A stretch of 64,000 nt of DNA from the NCBI RefSeq assembly GCF_910591885.1, contig NW_025963555.1, forward strand, positions 3,286,001 through 3,350,000. The letters run 5' to 3'. The stretch is from Bombus terrestris. Lineage: Eukaryota > Arthropoda > Insecta > Hymenoptera > Apidae. The notes beneath the pieces are model-generated. The model saw nothing but the letters and a program-made list of their open reading frames with translations. It had not been told where the DNA came from and ran no database searches. The position numbers and the translations under genes were made by a program. Shown piece after piece: positions 32,669-46,149 of this stretch. Every line of letters begins with the position of its first letter. Position 1 is the stretch's first letter.

Positions 32669-35600
32669 CTAATTTTGTCCGACATTTCGGATATCACAAT
32701 GCACTGTACGATGTGGAAAAAGTACTATTTATGTGAAACTATTCAAAAACTGTATACATTTGTCAGTAGGCAATAGGATAAAGACTTCCGGCTCCTCGGG
32801 CTGGTGCGTATATTTCAATGTCCCCATGTGCCAAACCGTTGGATTGTGACACACCTCTCCGCGTCCCTCGCTCGTCGTGCTCGCTCGAAAGTTACAGCCT
32901 AACCGAAAACCAATCCCTCTTGCGTTAGTCATTCGACATGGAGGCGACTTATTTCAAATATGGGAACGTGTCGGATCGGATGTGAGGTTGGACTAAATTT
33001 TTACGAGCGAGCGGAGCGAGCGAGCAACGATCACAATTTCCAAGCTATACATATACCTTATATTGCCTTGCATATATTTCGTGTTATTACCTACTTTTGT
33101 CAGCAATTTCGGACATCACATTGCACTGTGGTATGTGGAAATAGTACTATTTATGCGAAACTATTCATAAACTGTAAACATTTGTCAGTAGGCAATAGGA
33201 TAAAGACTTCCGGCCCCTCGGGCTGGTGCGAATATTTCAATGTCCGTATGTGCCAAACCGTTGGTTCGTGACACACCTTTACGCGTATCTCGCCCTCTGC
33301 GCTCGCTCGAAAGCTATAGCCTAACCTAAAACCAATCCATCTTGCGTTCATTATTCCGTATGGTGGCGACATATTTCGAATTTGCGAACGTGTCGGATCG
33401 GTTGTGAGGTTGGGCAGGATTTTTACGAGCGAGCGGAGCGAGCGAGCAACGATCACAATTTCCTAGCTATACATATACCTTATATTGCCTTGCATATAAT
33501 TGGTGTTATTACCTAATTTTGTCAGACATTTCGGACATCACATTGCACTGTACGATGTGGAAATAGTACTACTTATGTGAAACTATTCATAAACTGTATA
33601 CATTGGCAGTAGGCAATAGGATAAAAACTTCCGGCTCCTCGGGCTGGTGCGAATATTTCAATGTCCCCATGTGCCAAACCGTTGGATTGTGTCACACCTC
33701 TCTGCGTCCCTCGCTCACCGTGCTCGCTCGAAAGCTATAGCCTAACCGAAAACAAATCCCTCTTGCGTTAGTCATTCGACATGGAGGCGACTTATTTCAA
33801 ATATGGGAACGTGTCGGATCGGATGTGAGGTTGGACTAAATTTTTACGAGCGAGAGGAGCGAGCGAGCAACGATCACAATTTCCAAGCTATACATATACC
33901 TTATATTGCCTTGCATATATTTCGTGTTATTACCTACTTTTGTCAGCAATTTCGGACATCACATTGCACTGTGGTATGTGGAAATAGTACTATTTATGTG
34001 AAACTATTCATAAACTGTAAACATTTGTCAGTAGGCAATAGGATAAAGACTTCCGGCCCCTCGGGCTGGTGCGAACATTTCAATGTCCGTATGTGACAAA
34101 CCGTTGGTTTGTGACACACCTTTACGCGTATCTCGCCCTCTGCGCTCGCTCGAAAGCTATAGCCTAACCTAAAACCAATCCATCTTGCGTTCATTATTCG
34201 GTATGGTGGCGACATATTTCGAATTTGCGAACGTGTCGGATCGGTTGTGAGGTTGGGCAGGATTTTTACGAGCGAGCGGAGCGAGCGAGCAACGATCACA
34301 ATTTCCTAGCTATACATATACCTTATATTGCCTTGCATATAATTGGTGTTATTACCTAATTTTGTCAGACATTTCGGACATCACATTGCACTGTACGATG
34401 TGGAAATACTACTACTTATGTGAAACTATTCATAAACTGTATACATTTGTCAGTAGGCAATAGGATAAAAACTTCCGGCTCCTCGGGCTGGTGCGAATAT
34501 TTCAATGTCCCCATGTGCCAAACCGTTGGATTGTGACACACCTCTCTGCGTCCCTCGCTCGCCGTGCTCGCTCGAAAGCTATAGCCTAACCGAAAACAAA
34601 TCCCTCTTGCGTTCATTATTCGATATGGTGGCGACATATTTCGAAATTGCGAACGTGTCGGATCGGTTGTGAGGTTGGACTAGATTTTTACAAGCGAGCG
34701 GAGCGAGCGAGCAACGATCACAACTTCCAAGCTATACATATCCCTTATATTGCCTTGCATATAATTCGTGTTATTACCTAATTTTGTCAGACATTTCGGA
34801 TATCACATTGCACTGTACGATGTGGAAAAAGTACTATTTATGTGAAAATATTCAAAAACTATATACATTTGTCAGTAGGGGATAGGATAAAAACTTCCGG
34901 CTGCTCGGGCTGGTGCGAATATTTCAATGTCCCCATGTGCCAAACCGTTGGATTGTGACACACCTCTCCGCGACCCTCGCTCGCCGTACTCGCTCGAAAG
35001 CTATAGCCTAACCGAAAACCAATCCCTCTTGCGTTCATTATTCGATATGGTGGCGACATATTTCGAATTTGCGAACGTGTCGGGTCGGTTGTGAGGTTGG
35101 ACTAGATTTTTACGAGCGAGCGGAGCGAGCGAGCAACGGTCACAATTTCCAAGCTATACATATTCCTTATATTGCCTTGCATATATTTCGTGTTATTACC
35201 TTATTTTGTCAACCATTTCGGACATCACATTGCACTGTGGTATGTGGAAATAGTACTATTTATGTGAAACTATTCATAAACTGTAAACATTTGTCAGTAG
35301 GCAATAGGATAAAGACTTCCGGCTCCTCGGGCTGGTGCGAATATTTGAATGTCCCAATGCGCCAAACCGTTGGATTGTGACACACCTATCCGCGTCCCTC
35401 GCTCGCCGTGCTCGCTCGAAAGCTATAGCCTAACCGAAAACCAATCCCTCTTGCGTTCATTATTCGATATGGTGGCGACATATTTCGAATTCGCGAACGT
35501 GTCGGGTCGGTTGTGAGGTTGGACTAGATTTTTACGAGCGAGCGGAGCGAGCGAGCAACGGTCACAATTTCCAAGCTATACATATTCCTTATATTGCCTT

Positions 35601-38600
35601 GCATATAATTCGTGTTATTACCTAATTTTGTCAGACATTTCGGACATCACATTGCACTGTACGATGTGGAAATAGTACTACTTATGTGAAACTATTCATA
35701 AACTATATACATTTGTCAGTAGGCAATAGGATAAAAACTTCCGGCTCGTCGGGCTGGTGCGAATATTTCAATGTCCCCATGTGCCAAACCGTTGGATTGT
35801 GACACACCTCTCCGCGTCCCTCGCTCGACGTGCTCACTCGAAAGCTATAGCCTAATCGAAAACAAATCCCTCTTGCGTTCGTTATTCGATATGGTGGTGA
35901 CATATTTCGAATTTGCGAACGTGTCGGATCGGTTGTGAGGTTGGACAAGATTTTTACGAGCGAGCGGAGCGTGCGAGCAACGGTCACAATTTCCAAGCTA
36001 TACATATACCTTATATTGCCTTGCATATATTTCGTGTTATTACCTTATTTTGTCAGCCATTTCGGACATCACATTGCACTGTACGATGTGGAAATAGTAC
36101 TGCTTATGTGAAACTATTCATAAACTGTATACATTTGTCAGTCGGCAATAGGATAAAGACTTCCGGCTCCTCCGGCTAGCGCGAATATTTTAATGTCCCA
36201 ATGTGCCAAACCGTTGGATTGTGACACACCTCTCCGCGACCCTCGCTCGCCGTACTCGCTCGAAAGCTATAGCCTAACCTAAAACCAATCCCTCTTGCGT
36301 TCATTATTCGATATGGTGGCGACATATTTCGAATTTGCGAACGTGTCGAGTCGGTTGTGAGGTTCGACTAGATTTTTACGCGCGAGCGGAGCGAGCGAGC
36401 AACGGTCACAATTTCCAAGCTATACATATTCCTTATATTGCCCTGCATATAATTCGTGTTATTACCTAACTTTGTCAGACATTTCGGACATCACATTGCA
36501 CTGTACGATATGGAAATAGTACTACTTATGTGAAACTATTCATAAACTGTATATATTTGTCAGTAGGCAATAGGATAAAGACATCCGGCTCCTCTGGCTG
36601 GTGCGAATATTTGAATGTCCCAATGTGCCAAACCGTTGGATTGTGACACACCTCTCCACGACCCTCGCTCGCTGTGCTCGCTCGAAAGCTATAGCCTAAC
36701 CGAAAGCCAATCCCTCTTGCGTTCATTATTCGATATGGTGGCGACATATTTCGAATTTGCGAACGTGTCGGGTCGGTTGTGAGGTTGGACTAGATTTTTA
36801 CGGGCGAGCGGAGCGAGCGAGCATCGGTCACAATTTCCAAGCAATACATATTCCTTATATTGCCTTGCATATAATTCGTGTTATTACCTACTTTTGTCAG
36901 CCATTTCGGACATCACATTGCACTGTGGTATGTGGAGATAGTACTATTTATGTGAAACTATTCATAAACTGTAAACATTTGTCAGTAGGCAATAGGATAA
37001 TTACTTCCGGCTCCTCGGGCTGGTGCGAATATTTCAATGTCCCCATGTGCCAAACCGTTGGATTGTGACACACCTCTCCGCGACCCTCGCTCGCCATGCT
37101 TGCTCGAAAGCTATAGCCTAACCGAAAACCAATCCCTCTTGCGTTAGTCATTCGACATGGAGGCGACTTATTTCAAATTTGGGAACGTGTCGGGTCGGAT
37201 GTGAGGTTGGACTAAATTTTTACGTGCGAGCGGAGCGAGCGAGCAACGATCACAATTTCCAAGCTATACATATACCTTATATTGCCTTGCATATATTTCG
37301 TGTTATTACCTACTTTTGTCAGCCATTTCGGACATCACATTGCACTGTGGTATGTGGAAATAGTACTATTTATGTGAAACTATTCATAAACTGTAAACAT
37401 TTGTCAGTAGGCAATAGGATAAAGACTTCCGGCTCCTCGGGCTGGTGCGAATATTTGAATGTCCCAATGCGCCAAACCGTTGGATTGTGACACACCTATC
37501 CGCGTCCCTCGCTCGCCGTGCTCGCTCGAAAGCTATAGCCTAACCGAAAACCAATCCCTCTTGCGTTCATTATTCGATATGGTGGCGACATATTTCGAAT
37601 TCGCGAACGTGTCGGGTCGGTTGTGAGGTTGGACTAGATTTTTACGAGCGAGCGGAGCGAGCGAGCAACGGTCACAATTTCCAAGCTATACATATTCCTT
37701 ATATTGCCTTGCATATAATTCGGGTTATTACCTAATTTTGTCAGACATTTCGGACATCACATTGCACTGTACGATGTGGAAATAGTACTACTTATGTGAA
37801 ACTATTCATAAACTATATACATTTGTCAGTAGGCAATAGGATAAAAACTTCCGGCTCCTCGGGCTGGTGCGAATATTTCAATGTCCCCATGTGCCAAACC
37901 GTTGGATTGTGACACACCTCTCTGCGTCCCTCGCTCGCCGTGCTCGCTCGAAAGCTATAGCCTAACCGAAAACAAATCCCTCTTGCGTTCATTATTCGAT
38001 ATGGTGGCGACATATTTCGAAATTGCGAACGTGTCGGATCGGTTGTGAGGTTGGACTAGATTTTTACAAGCGAGCGGAGCGAGCGAGCAACGATCACAAC
38101 TTCCAAGCTATACATATCCCTTATATTGCCTTGCATATAATTCGTGTTATTACCTAATTTTGTCAGACATTTCGGATATCACATTGCACTGTACGATGTG
38201 GACAAAGTACTATTTATGTGAAAATATTCAAAAACTGTATACATTTGTCAGTAGGCAATAGGATAAAGACTTCCGGCTCCTCGTGCTGGTGCGAATATTT
38301 GAATGTCCCAATGCGCCAAACCGTTGGATTGTGACACACCTCTCCGCGTCTATCGCTCGCTGTGCTCGCTCGAAAGCTATAGCCTAACCGAAAACCAATC
38401 CCTCTTGCGTTAGTCATTCGACATGGAGGCGACTTATTTCAAATTTGGGAACGTGTCGGGTCGGATGTGAGGTTGGACTAAATTTTTACGAGCGAGCGGA
38501 GCGAGCGAGCAACGATCACAATTTCCAAGCTATACATATACCTTATATTACCTTGCATATATTTCGTGTTATTACCTACTTTTGTCAGCCATTTCGGACA

Positions 38601-41600
38601 TCACATTGCACTGTGGTGTGTGGAAATAGTACTATTTATGTGAGACTATTCATAAACTGTAAACATTTGTCAGTAGGCAATAGGATAAAGACTTCCGGCT
38701 CCTCGGGCTGGTGCGTATATTTCAATGTCCCCATGTGCCAAACCGTTGGATTGTGACACACCTCTCCGCGTCCCTCGCTCGTCGTGCTCGCTCGAAAGTT
38801 ACAGCCTAACCGAAAACCAATCCCTCTTGCGTTCATTATTCGATATGGTGGCGACATATTTCGAATTTGCGAACGTGTCGGGTCGGTTGTGAGGTTCGAC
38901 TAGATTTTTACGCGCGAGCGGAGCGAGCGAGCAACGGTCACAATTTCCAAGCTATACATATTCCTTATATTGCCCTGCATATAATTCGTGTTATTACCTA
39001 ACTTTGTCATACATTTCGGACATCGCATTGCACTGTACGATGTGGAAATAGTACTACCTATGTGAAACTATTCATAAACTATATACATTTGTCAGTAGGC
39101 GATAGGATAAAAACTTCCGGCTCCTCGGGCTGGTGCGAATATTTCAATGTCCCCATGTGCCAAACCGTTGGATTGTGACACACATCTCCGCGACCCTCGC
39201 TCGCCGTACTCGCTCGAAAGCTATAGCCTAACCGAAAACCAATCCCTCTTGCGTTAGTCATTCGACATGGAGGCGACTTATTTCAAATTTGGGAACGTGT
39301 CGAGTCGGACGTGAGGTTGGACTAAATTTTTACGTGCGAGCGGAGCGAGCGAGCAACGATCACAATTTCCAAGCTATACATATACCTTATATTGCCTTGC
39401 ATATATTTCGTGTTATTACCTACTTTTGTCAGCCATTTCGGACATCACATTGCACTGTGGTATGTGGAAATAGTACTATTTATGTGAGACTATTCATAAA
39501 CTGTAAACATTTGTCAGTAGGCAATAGGATAAAGACTTCCGGCTCCTCGGGCTGGTGCGTATATTTCAATGTCCCCATGTGCCAAACCGTTGGATTGTGA
39601 CACACCTCTCCGCGTCCCTCGCTCGACGTGCTCACTCGAAAGCTATAGCCTAATCGAAAACAAATCCCTCTTGCGTTCGTTATTCGATATGGTGGTGACA
39701 TATTTCGAATTTGCGAACGTGTCGGATCGGTTGTGAGGTTGGACAAGATTTTTACGAGCGAGCGGAGCGAGCGAGCAACGGTCACAATTTCCAAGCTATA
39801 CATATACCTTATATTGCCTTGCATATATTTCGTGTTATTACCTAATTTTGTCAGACATTTCGGACATTACCGTACGATGTGGAAATAGTACTGCTTATGT
39901 GAAACTATTCATAAACTGTATCTACTTGTCAGTAGGCAATAGGATAAAGACTTCCGGCTCCTCGGGCTGGTGCGAATATTTCAACGTCAGTATGTGCCAA
40001 ACCGTTGGATTGTGACACACCTCTCCGCGTCTATCACTCGCTGTGCTCGCTCGAAAGCTATAGCCTAACCGAAAACCAATCCCTCTTGCGTTCATTATTC
40101 GATATGGTGGCGACATATTTCGAATTTGCGAACGTGTCGGATCGGTTGTGAGGTTGGACAGGATTTTTACGAGCGAGCGGAGCGAGCGAGCAACGATCAC
40201 AATTTCCAAGCTATACATATACCTTTTATTGCCTTGCATATAATTCGTGTTATTACCTAATTTTGTCAGACATTTCGGACATCACATTGCACTGTACGAT
40301 GTGGAAATAGTACTACCTACGTGAAACTATTCATAAACTGTATACATTTGTCAGTAGGCAATAGGATAAAGACTTACGGCTCCACGGGCTGGTGCGAATA
40401 TTTGAATGTCCCAATGTGCCAAACCGTTGGATTGTGACACACCTCTCAGCGTCCCTCGCTCACTGTGCTCGCTCGAAAGCTATAGCCTAACCGTAAACCA
40501 ATCCCCCTTGCGTTCATTATTCGATATGGTGGCGACATATTTCTAATTTGCGAACGTGTCGTATCGGTTGTGAGGTTGGACCAGATTTTTACGAACGAGC
40601 GGAGCGAGCGAGCGACGGTCACAATTTCCAAGCTATACATATACCTTATATTGCCTTGCATATATTTCGTGTTATTACCTACTTTTGTCAGCCATTTCGG
40701 ACATCACATTGCACTGTGGTATGTGGAAATAGTACTATTTATGTGAAACTATTCATAAACTGTAAACATTTGTCAGTAGGCAATAGGATAAAGACTTCCG
40801 GCTCCTCGGGCTGGTGCGAATATTTGAATGTCCCAATGCGCCAAACCGTTGGATTGTGACACACCTATCCGCGTCCGTCGCTCGCCGTGCTCGCTCGAAA
40901 GCTATAGCCTAACCGAAAACCAATCCCTCTTGCGTTCATTATTCGATATGGTGGCGACATATTTCGAATTCGCGAACGTGTCGGGTCGGTTGTGAGGTTG
41001 GACTAGATTTTTACGAGCGAGCGGAGCGAGCGAGCAACGGTCACAATTTCCAAGCTATACATATACCTTATATTGCCTTGCATATAATTCGTGTTATTAC
41101 CTAATTTTGTCAGACATTTCGGACATCACATTGCACTGTACGATGTGGAAATAGTACTACTTATGTGAAACTGTTCATAAACTATATACATTTGTCAATA
41201 GGCAATAGGATAAAAACTTCCGGCTCCTCGGGCTGGTGCGAATATTTCAATGTCCCCATGTGCCTAACCGTTGGATTGTGACACACCTCTCCGCGTCCCT
41301 CGCTCGACGTGCTCACTCGAAAGCTATAGCCTAAACGAAAACAAATCCCTCTTGCGTTCGTTATTCGATATGGTGGTGACATATTTCGAATTTGCGAACG
41401 TGTCGGATCGGTTGTGAGGTTGGACAAGATTTTTACGAGCGAGCGGAGCGAGCGAGCAATGGTCACAATTTCCAAGCGATACATATACCTTATATTGCCT
41501 TGCATATATTTCGTGTTATTACCTTATTTTGTCAGCCATTTCGGACATCACATTGCACTGTACGATGTGGAAATAGTACTGCTTATGTGAAACTATTCAT

Positions 41601-41641
41601 AAACTGTATAAATTTGTCAGTAGGCAATAGGATGAAGACTT

Positions 41642-42483
41642 CCGGCTCCTCCGGCTAGCGCGAATATTTGAATGTCCCAATGTGCCAAACCGTTGGATTG
41701 TGACACACCTCTCCGCGACCCTCGCTCGCCGTACTCGCTCGAAAGCTATAGCCTAACCGAAAACCAATCCCTCTTGCGTTCATTATTCGATATGGTGGCG
41801 ACATATTTCGAATTTGCGAACGTGTCGGGTTGGTTGTGAGGTTCGACTAGATTTTTACGAGCGAGCGGAGCGAGCGAGCAACGGTCACAATTTCCAAGCT
41901 ATACATATTCCTTATATTGCCTTGCATATAATTCGTGTTATTACCTAACATTGTCAGACATTTCGGACATCACATTGCACTGTACGACGTGGAAATAGTA
42001 CTACTTATGTGAAACTATTCATAAACTGTATATATTTGTCAGTAGGCAATAGGATGAAGACTTCCGGTTCCTCCGGCTAGCGCGAATATTTGAATGTCCC
42101 AATGTGCCAAACCGTTGGATTGTGACACACCTCTCCGCGACCCTCGCTCGCCGTACTCGCTCGAAAGCTATAGCCTAACCGAAAACCAATCCCTCTTGCG
42201 TTCATTATTCGATATGGTGGCGACATATTTCGAATTTGCGAACGTGTCGGGTTGGTTGTGAGGTTCGACTAGATTTTTACGAGCGAGCGGAGCGAGCGAG
42301 CAACGGTCACAATTTCCAAGCTATACATATTCCTTATATTGCCTTGCATATAATTCGTGTTATTACCTAACATTGTCAGACATTTCGGACATCACATTGC
42401 ACTGTACGACGTGGAAATAGTACTACTTATGTGAAACTATTCATAAACTGTATATATTTGTCAGTAGGCAATAGGATAAAGAC
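41642..42483. repeat. Recent tandem duplication of a single monomer
   Basis: Two adjacent monomers are almost identical and share rare variants: CTCCGGCTAGCGCGAAT at the start, GGGTTGGTTGTGAG in the middle and TACGACGTGG at the end. The related blocks at 46.2-48.1 kb and 49.5-51.5 kb have only one such monomer, so this is a local gain. Confidence 0.8.
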
Positions 42484-43079
42484 ATCCGGCTCCTCTGGCT
42501 GGTGCGAATATTTGAATGTCCCAATGTGCCAAACCGTTGGATTGTGACACACCTCTCCACGACCCTCGCTCGCCGTGCTCGCTCGAAAGCTATAGCCTAA
42601 CCGAAAACCAATCCCTCTTGCGTTCATTATTCGATATGGTGGCGACATATTTCGAATTTGGGAACGTGTCGGGTCGGTTGTGAGGTTGGACTAGATTTTT
42701 ACGAGCGAGCGGAGCGAGCGAGCATCGGTCACACTTTCCAAGCTATACATATTCCTTATATTGCCTTGCATATAATTCGTGTTATTACCTAACTTTGTCA
42801 GACATTTCGGACATCGCATTGCAGTGTACGATGTGGAAATAGTACTACTTATGTGAAACTATTCATAAAATGCATACATTTGTCAGTAGGCAATACGATA
42901 ACGACTTCCGGCTCCTCTGGCTGGTGCGAATATTTGAATGTCCCAATGTGCCAAACCGTTGGATTGTGACACACCTCTCCGCGTCCCTCGCTCGTCGTGC
43001 TCGCTCGAAAGTTACAGCCTAACCGAAAACCAATCCCTCTTGCGTTAGTCATTCGACATGGAGGCGACTTATTTCAAAT

Positions 43080-45310
43080 ATGGGAACGTGTCGGATCGGT
43101 TGTGAGGTTGGACTAGATTTTTACAAGCGAGCGGAGCGCGCGAGCAACGATCACAATTTCCAAGCTATACATATACCTTATATTGCCTTGCATATAATTC
43201 GTGTTATTACCTAATTTTGTCAGACATTTCGGACATCACCGTACGATGTGGAAATAGTACTACTTATGTGAAACTATTCACAAACTGTATCTACTTGTCA
43301 GTAGGCAATAGGGTAAAGACTTCCGGCTCCTCGGGCTGGTGCGAATATTTCAATGTCCCAATGTGCCAAACCGTTGGATTGTGACACACCTCTCCGCGTT
43401 CCTCGCTCGTCGTGCTCGCTCGAAAGTTATAGCCTAACCGAAAACCAATCCCTCTTGCGTTCATTATTCGATATGGTGGCGACATATTTCGAATTTGCGA
43501 ACGTGTCGGATCGGTTGTGAGGTTGGACTAGATTTTTACGAGCGAGCGGAGCGAGCGAGCAACGGTCACAATTTCCAAGCTATACATATTCCTTATATTG
43601 CCTTGCATATAATTCGTGTTATTACCTAATTTTGTCAGCCATTTCGGACATCACATTGCACTGTACGATGTGGAAATAGTACTGCTTATGTGAAACTATT
43701 ATAAACTGTATACATTTGTCAGTAGGCAATAGGATAAAGACTTCCGGCTCCTCTGGCTGGTGCGAATATTTGAATGTCCCAATGTGCCAAACCGTTGGAT
43801 TGTGACACACCTCTCCGCGTCCCTCGCTCGTCGTGCTCGCTCGAAAGTTACAGCCTAACCGAAAACCAATCCCTCTTGCGTTAGTCATTCGACATGGAGG
43901 CGACTTATTTCAAATATGGGAACGTGTCGGATCGGATGTGAGGTTGGACTAAATTTTTACGAGCGAGCGGAGCGAGCGAGCAACGATCACAATTTCCAAG
44001 CTATACATATACCTTATATTTCCTTGCATATATTTCGAGTTATTACCTACTTTTGTCAGCCATTTCGGACATCACATTGCACTGTGGTATGTGGAAATAG
44101 TACTATTTGTGTGAAACTATTCATAAACTGTAAACATTTGTCAGTAGGCAATAGGATAAAGACTTCCGGCTCCTCGGGCTGGTGCGAATATTTCAATGTC
44201 CGTATGTGCCAAACCGTTGGTTTGTGACACACCTTTACGCGTATCTCGCTCTCTGCGCTCGCTCGAAAGCTATAGCCTAACCTTCAACCAATCCATCTTG
44301 CGTTCATTATTCGGTATGGTGGCGACATATTTCGAATTTGCTAACGTGTCGGATCGGTTGTGAGGTTGGGCAGGAGTTTTACGAGCGAGCGGAGCGAGCG
44401 AGCAACGATCACAATTTCCAAGCTATACATATACCTTATATTGCCTTGCATATATTTCGTGTTATTACCTTATTTTGTCAGCCATTTCGGACATCACATT
44501 GCACTGTACGATGTGGAAATAGTACTGCTTATGTGAAACTATTATAAACTGTATACATTTGTCAGTAGGCAATAGGATAAAGACTTCCGGCTCCTCTGGC
44601 TGGTGCGAATATTTGAATGTCCCAATGTGCCAAACCGTTGGATTGTGACACACCTCTCCGCGTCCCTCGCTCGTCGTGCTCGCTCGAAAGTTACAGCCTA
44701 ACCGAAAACCAATCCCTCTTGCGTTAGTCATTCGACATGGAGGCGACTTATTTCAAATATGGGAACGTGTCGGATCGGTTGTGAGGTTGGACTAGATTTT
44801 TACAAGCGAGCGGAGCGCGCGAGCAACGATCACAATTTCCAAGCTATACATATACCTTATATTGCCTTGCATATAATTCGTGTTATTACCTAATTTTGTC
44901 AGACATTTCGGACATCACCGTACGATGTGGAAATAGTACTACTTATGTGAAACTATTCACAAACTGTATCTACTTGTCAGTAGGCAATAGGGTAAAGACT
45001 TCCGGCTCCTCGGGCTGGTGCGAATATTTCAATGTCCCAATGTGCCAAACCGTTGGATTGTGACACACCTCTCCGCGTTCCTCGCTCGTCGTGCTCGCTC
45101 GAAAGTTATAGCCTAACCGAAAACCAATCCCTCTTGCGTTCATTATTCGATATGGTGGCGACATATTTCGAATTTGCGAACGTGTCGGATCGGTTGTGAG
45201 GTTGGACTAGATTTTTACGAGCGAGCGGAGCGAGCGAGCAACGGTCACAATTTCCAAGCTATACATATTCCTTATATTGCCTTGCATATAATTCGTGTTA
45301 TTACCTAATT
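43080..45310. repeat. Overlapping two- and four-monomer duplications
   Basis: About 43080-43630 recurs at 44760-45310 (offset 1679), including the rare right-box variant GGAGCGCGCGAGC. About 43640-43930 recurs at 44483-44773 (offset 843), including a one-base deletion that gives GAAACTATTATAAACTG. The different offsets on neighbouring pieces show more than one exchange. The one-base deletion also appears near 48739. Confidence 0.75.
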
Positions 45311-46149
45311 TTGTCAGACATTTCGGACATCACCGTACGATGTGGAAATAGTACTGCTTATGTGAAACTATTCATAAACTGTATCTACTTGTCAGTAGGC
45401 AATAGGATAAAGACTTCCGGCTCCTCGGGCTGGTGCGAATATTTCAACGTCAGTATGTGCCGAACCGTTGGATTGTAACACACATCTCCGCGTCTATCGC
45501 TCGCTGTGCTCGCTCGAAAGCTATAGCCTAACCGAAAACCAATCCCTCTTGCGTTCATTATTCGATATGGTGGCGACATATTTCGAATTTGCGAACGTGT
45601 CGGATCGGTTGTGAGGTTGGAGAGGATTTTTGCGAGCGAGCGGAGCGAGCGAGCAACGATCACAACTTCAAAGCTTTACATATACCTTATATTGCCTTGC
45701 ATACAATTCGTGTTATTACCTAATTTTGTCAGACATTTCGGACATCACATTGCACTGTACGATGTGGAAATAGTACTACTTATGTGAAACTATTCATAAA
45801 CTGTATATATTTGTCAGTAGGCAATAGGATAAAGACTTCCGGCTCCTCTGGCTGGTGCGAATATTTGAATGTCCCAATGTGCCAAACCGTTGGATTGTGA
45901 CACACCTCTCTGCGACCCTCGCTCGCCGTGCTCGCTCGAAAGCTATAGCCTAACCGAAAACCAGTCCCTCTTGCGTTCATTATTCGATATGGTGGCGACA
46001 TATTTCGAATTCGCGAACGTGTCGGGTCGGTTGTGAGGTTGAACTAGATTTTTACGAGCGAGCGGAGCGAGCGAGCAACGGCCACAATTTCCAAGCTATA
46101 CATATTCCTTATATTGCCTTGCATATAATTCGTGTTATTACCTAATTTT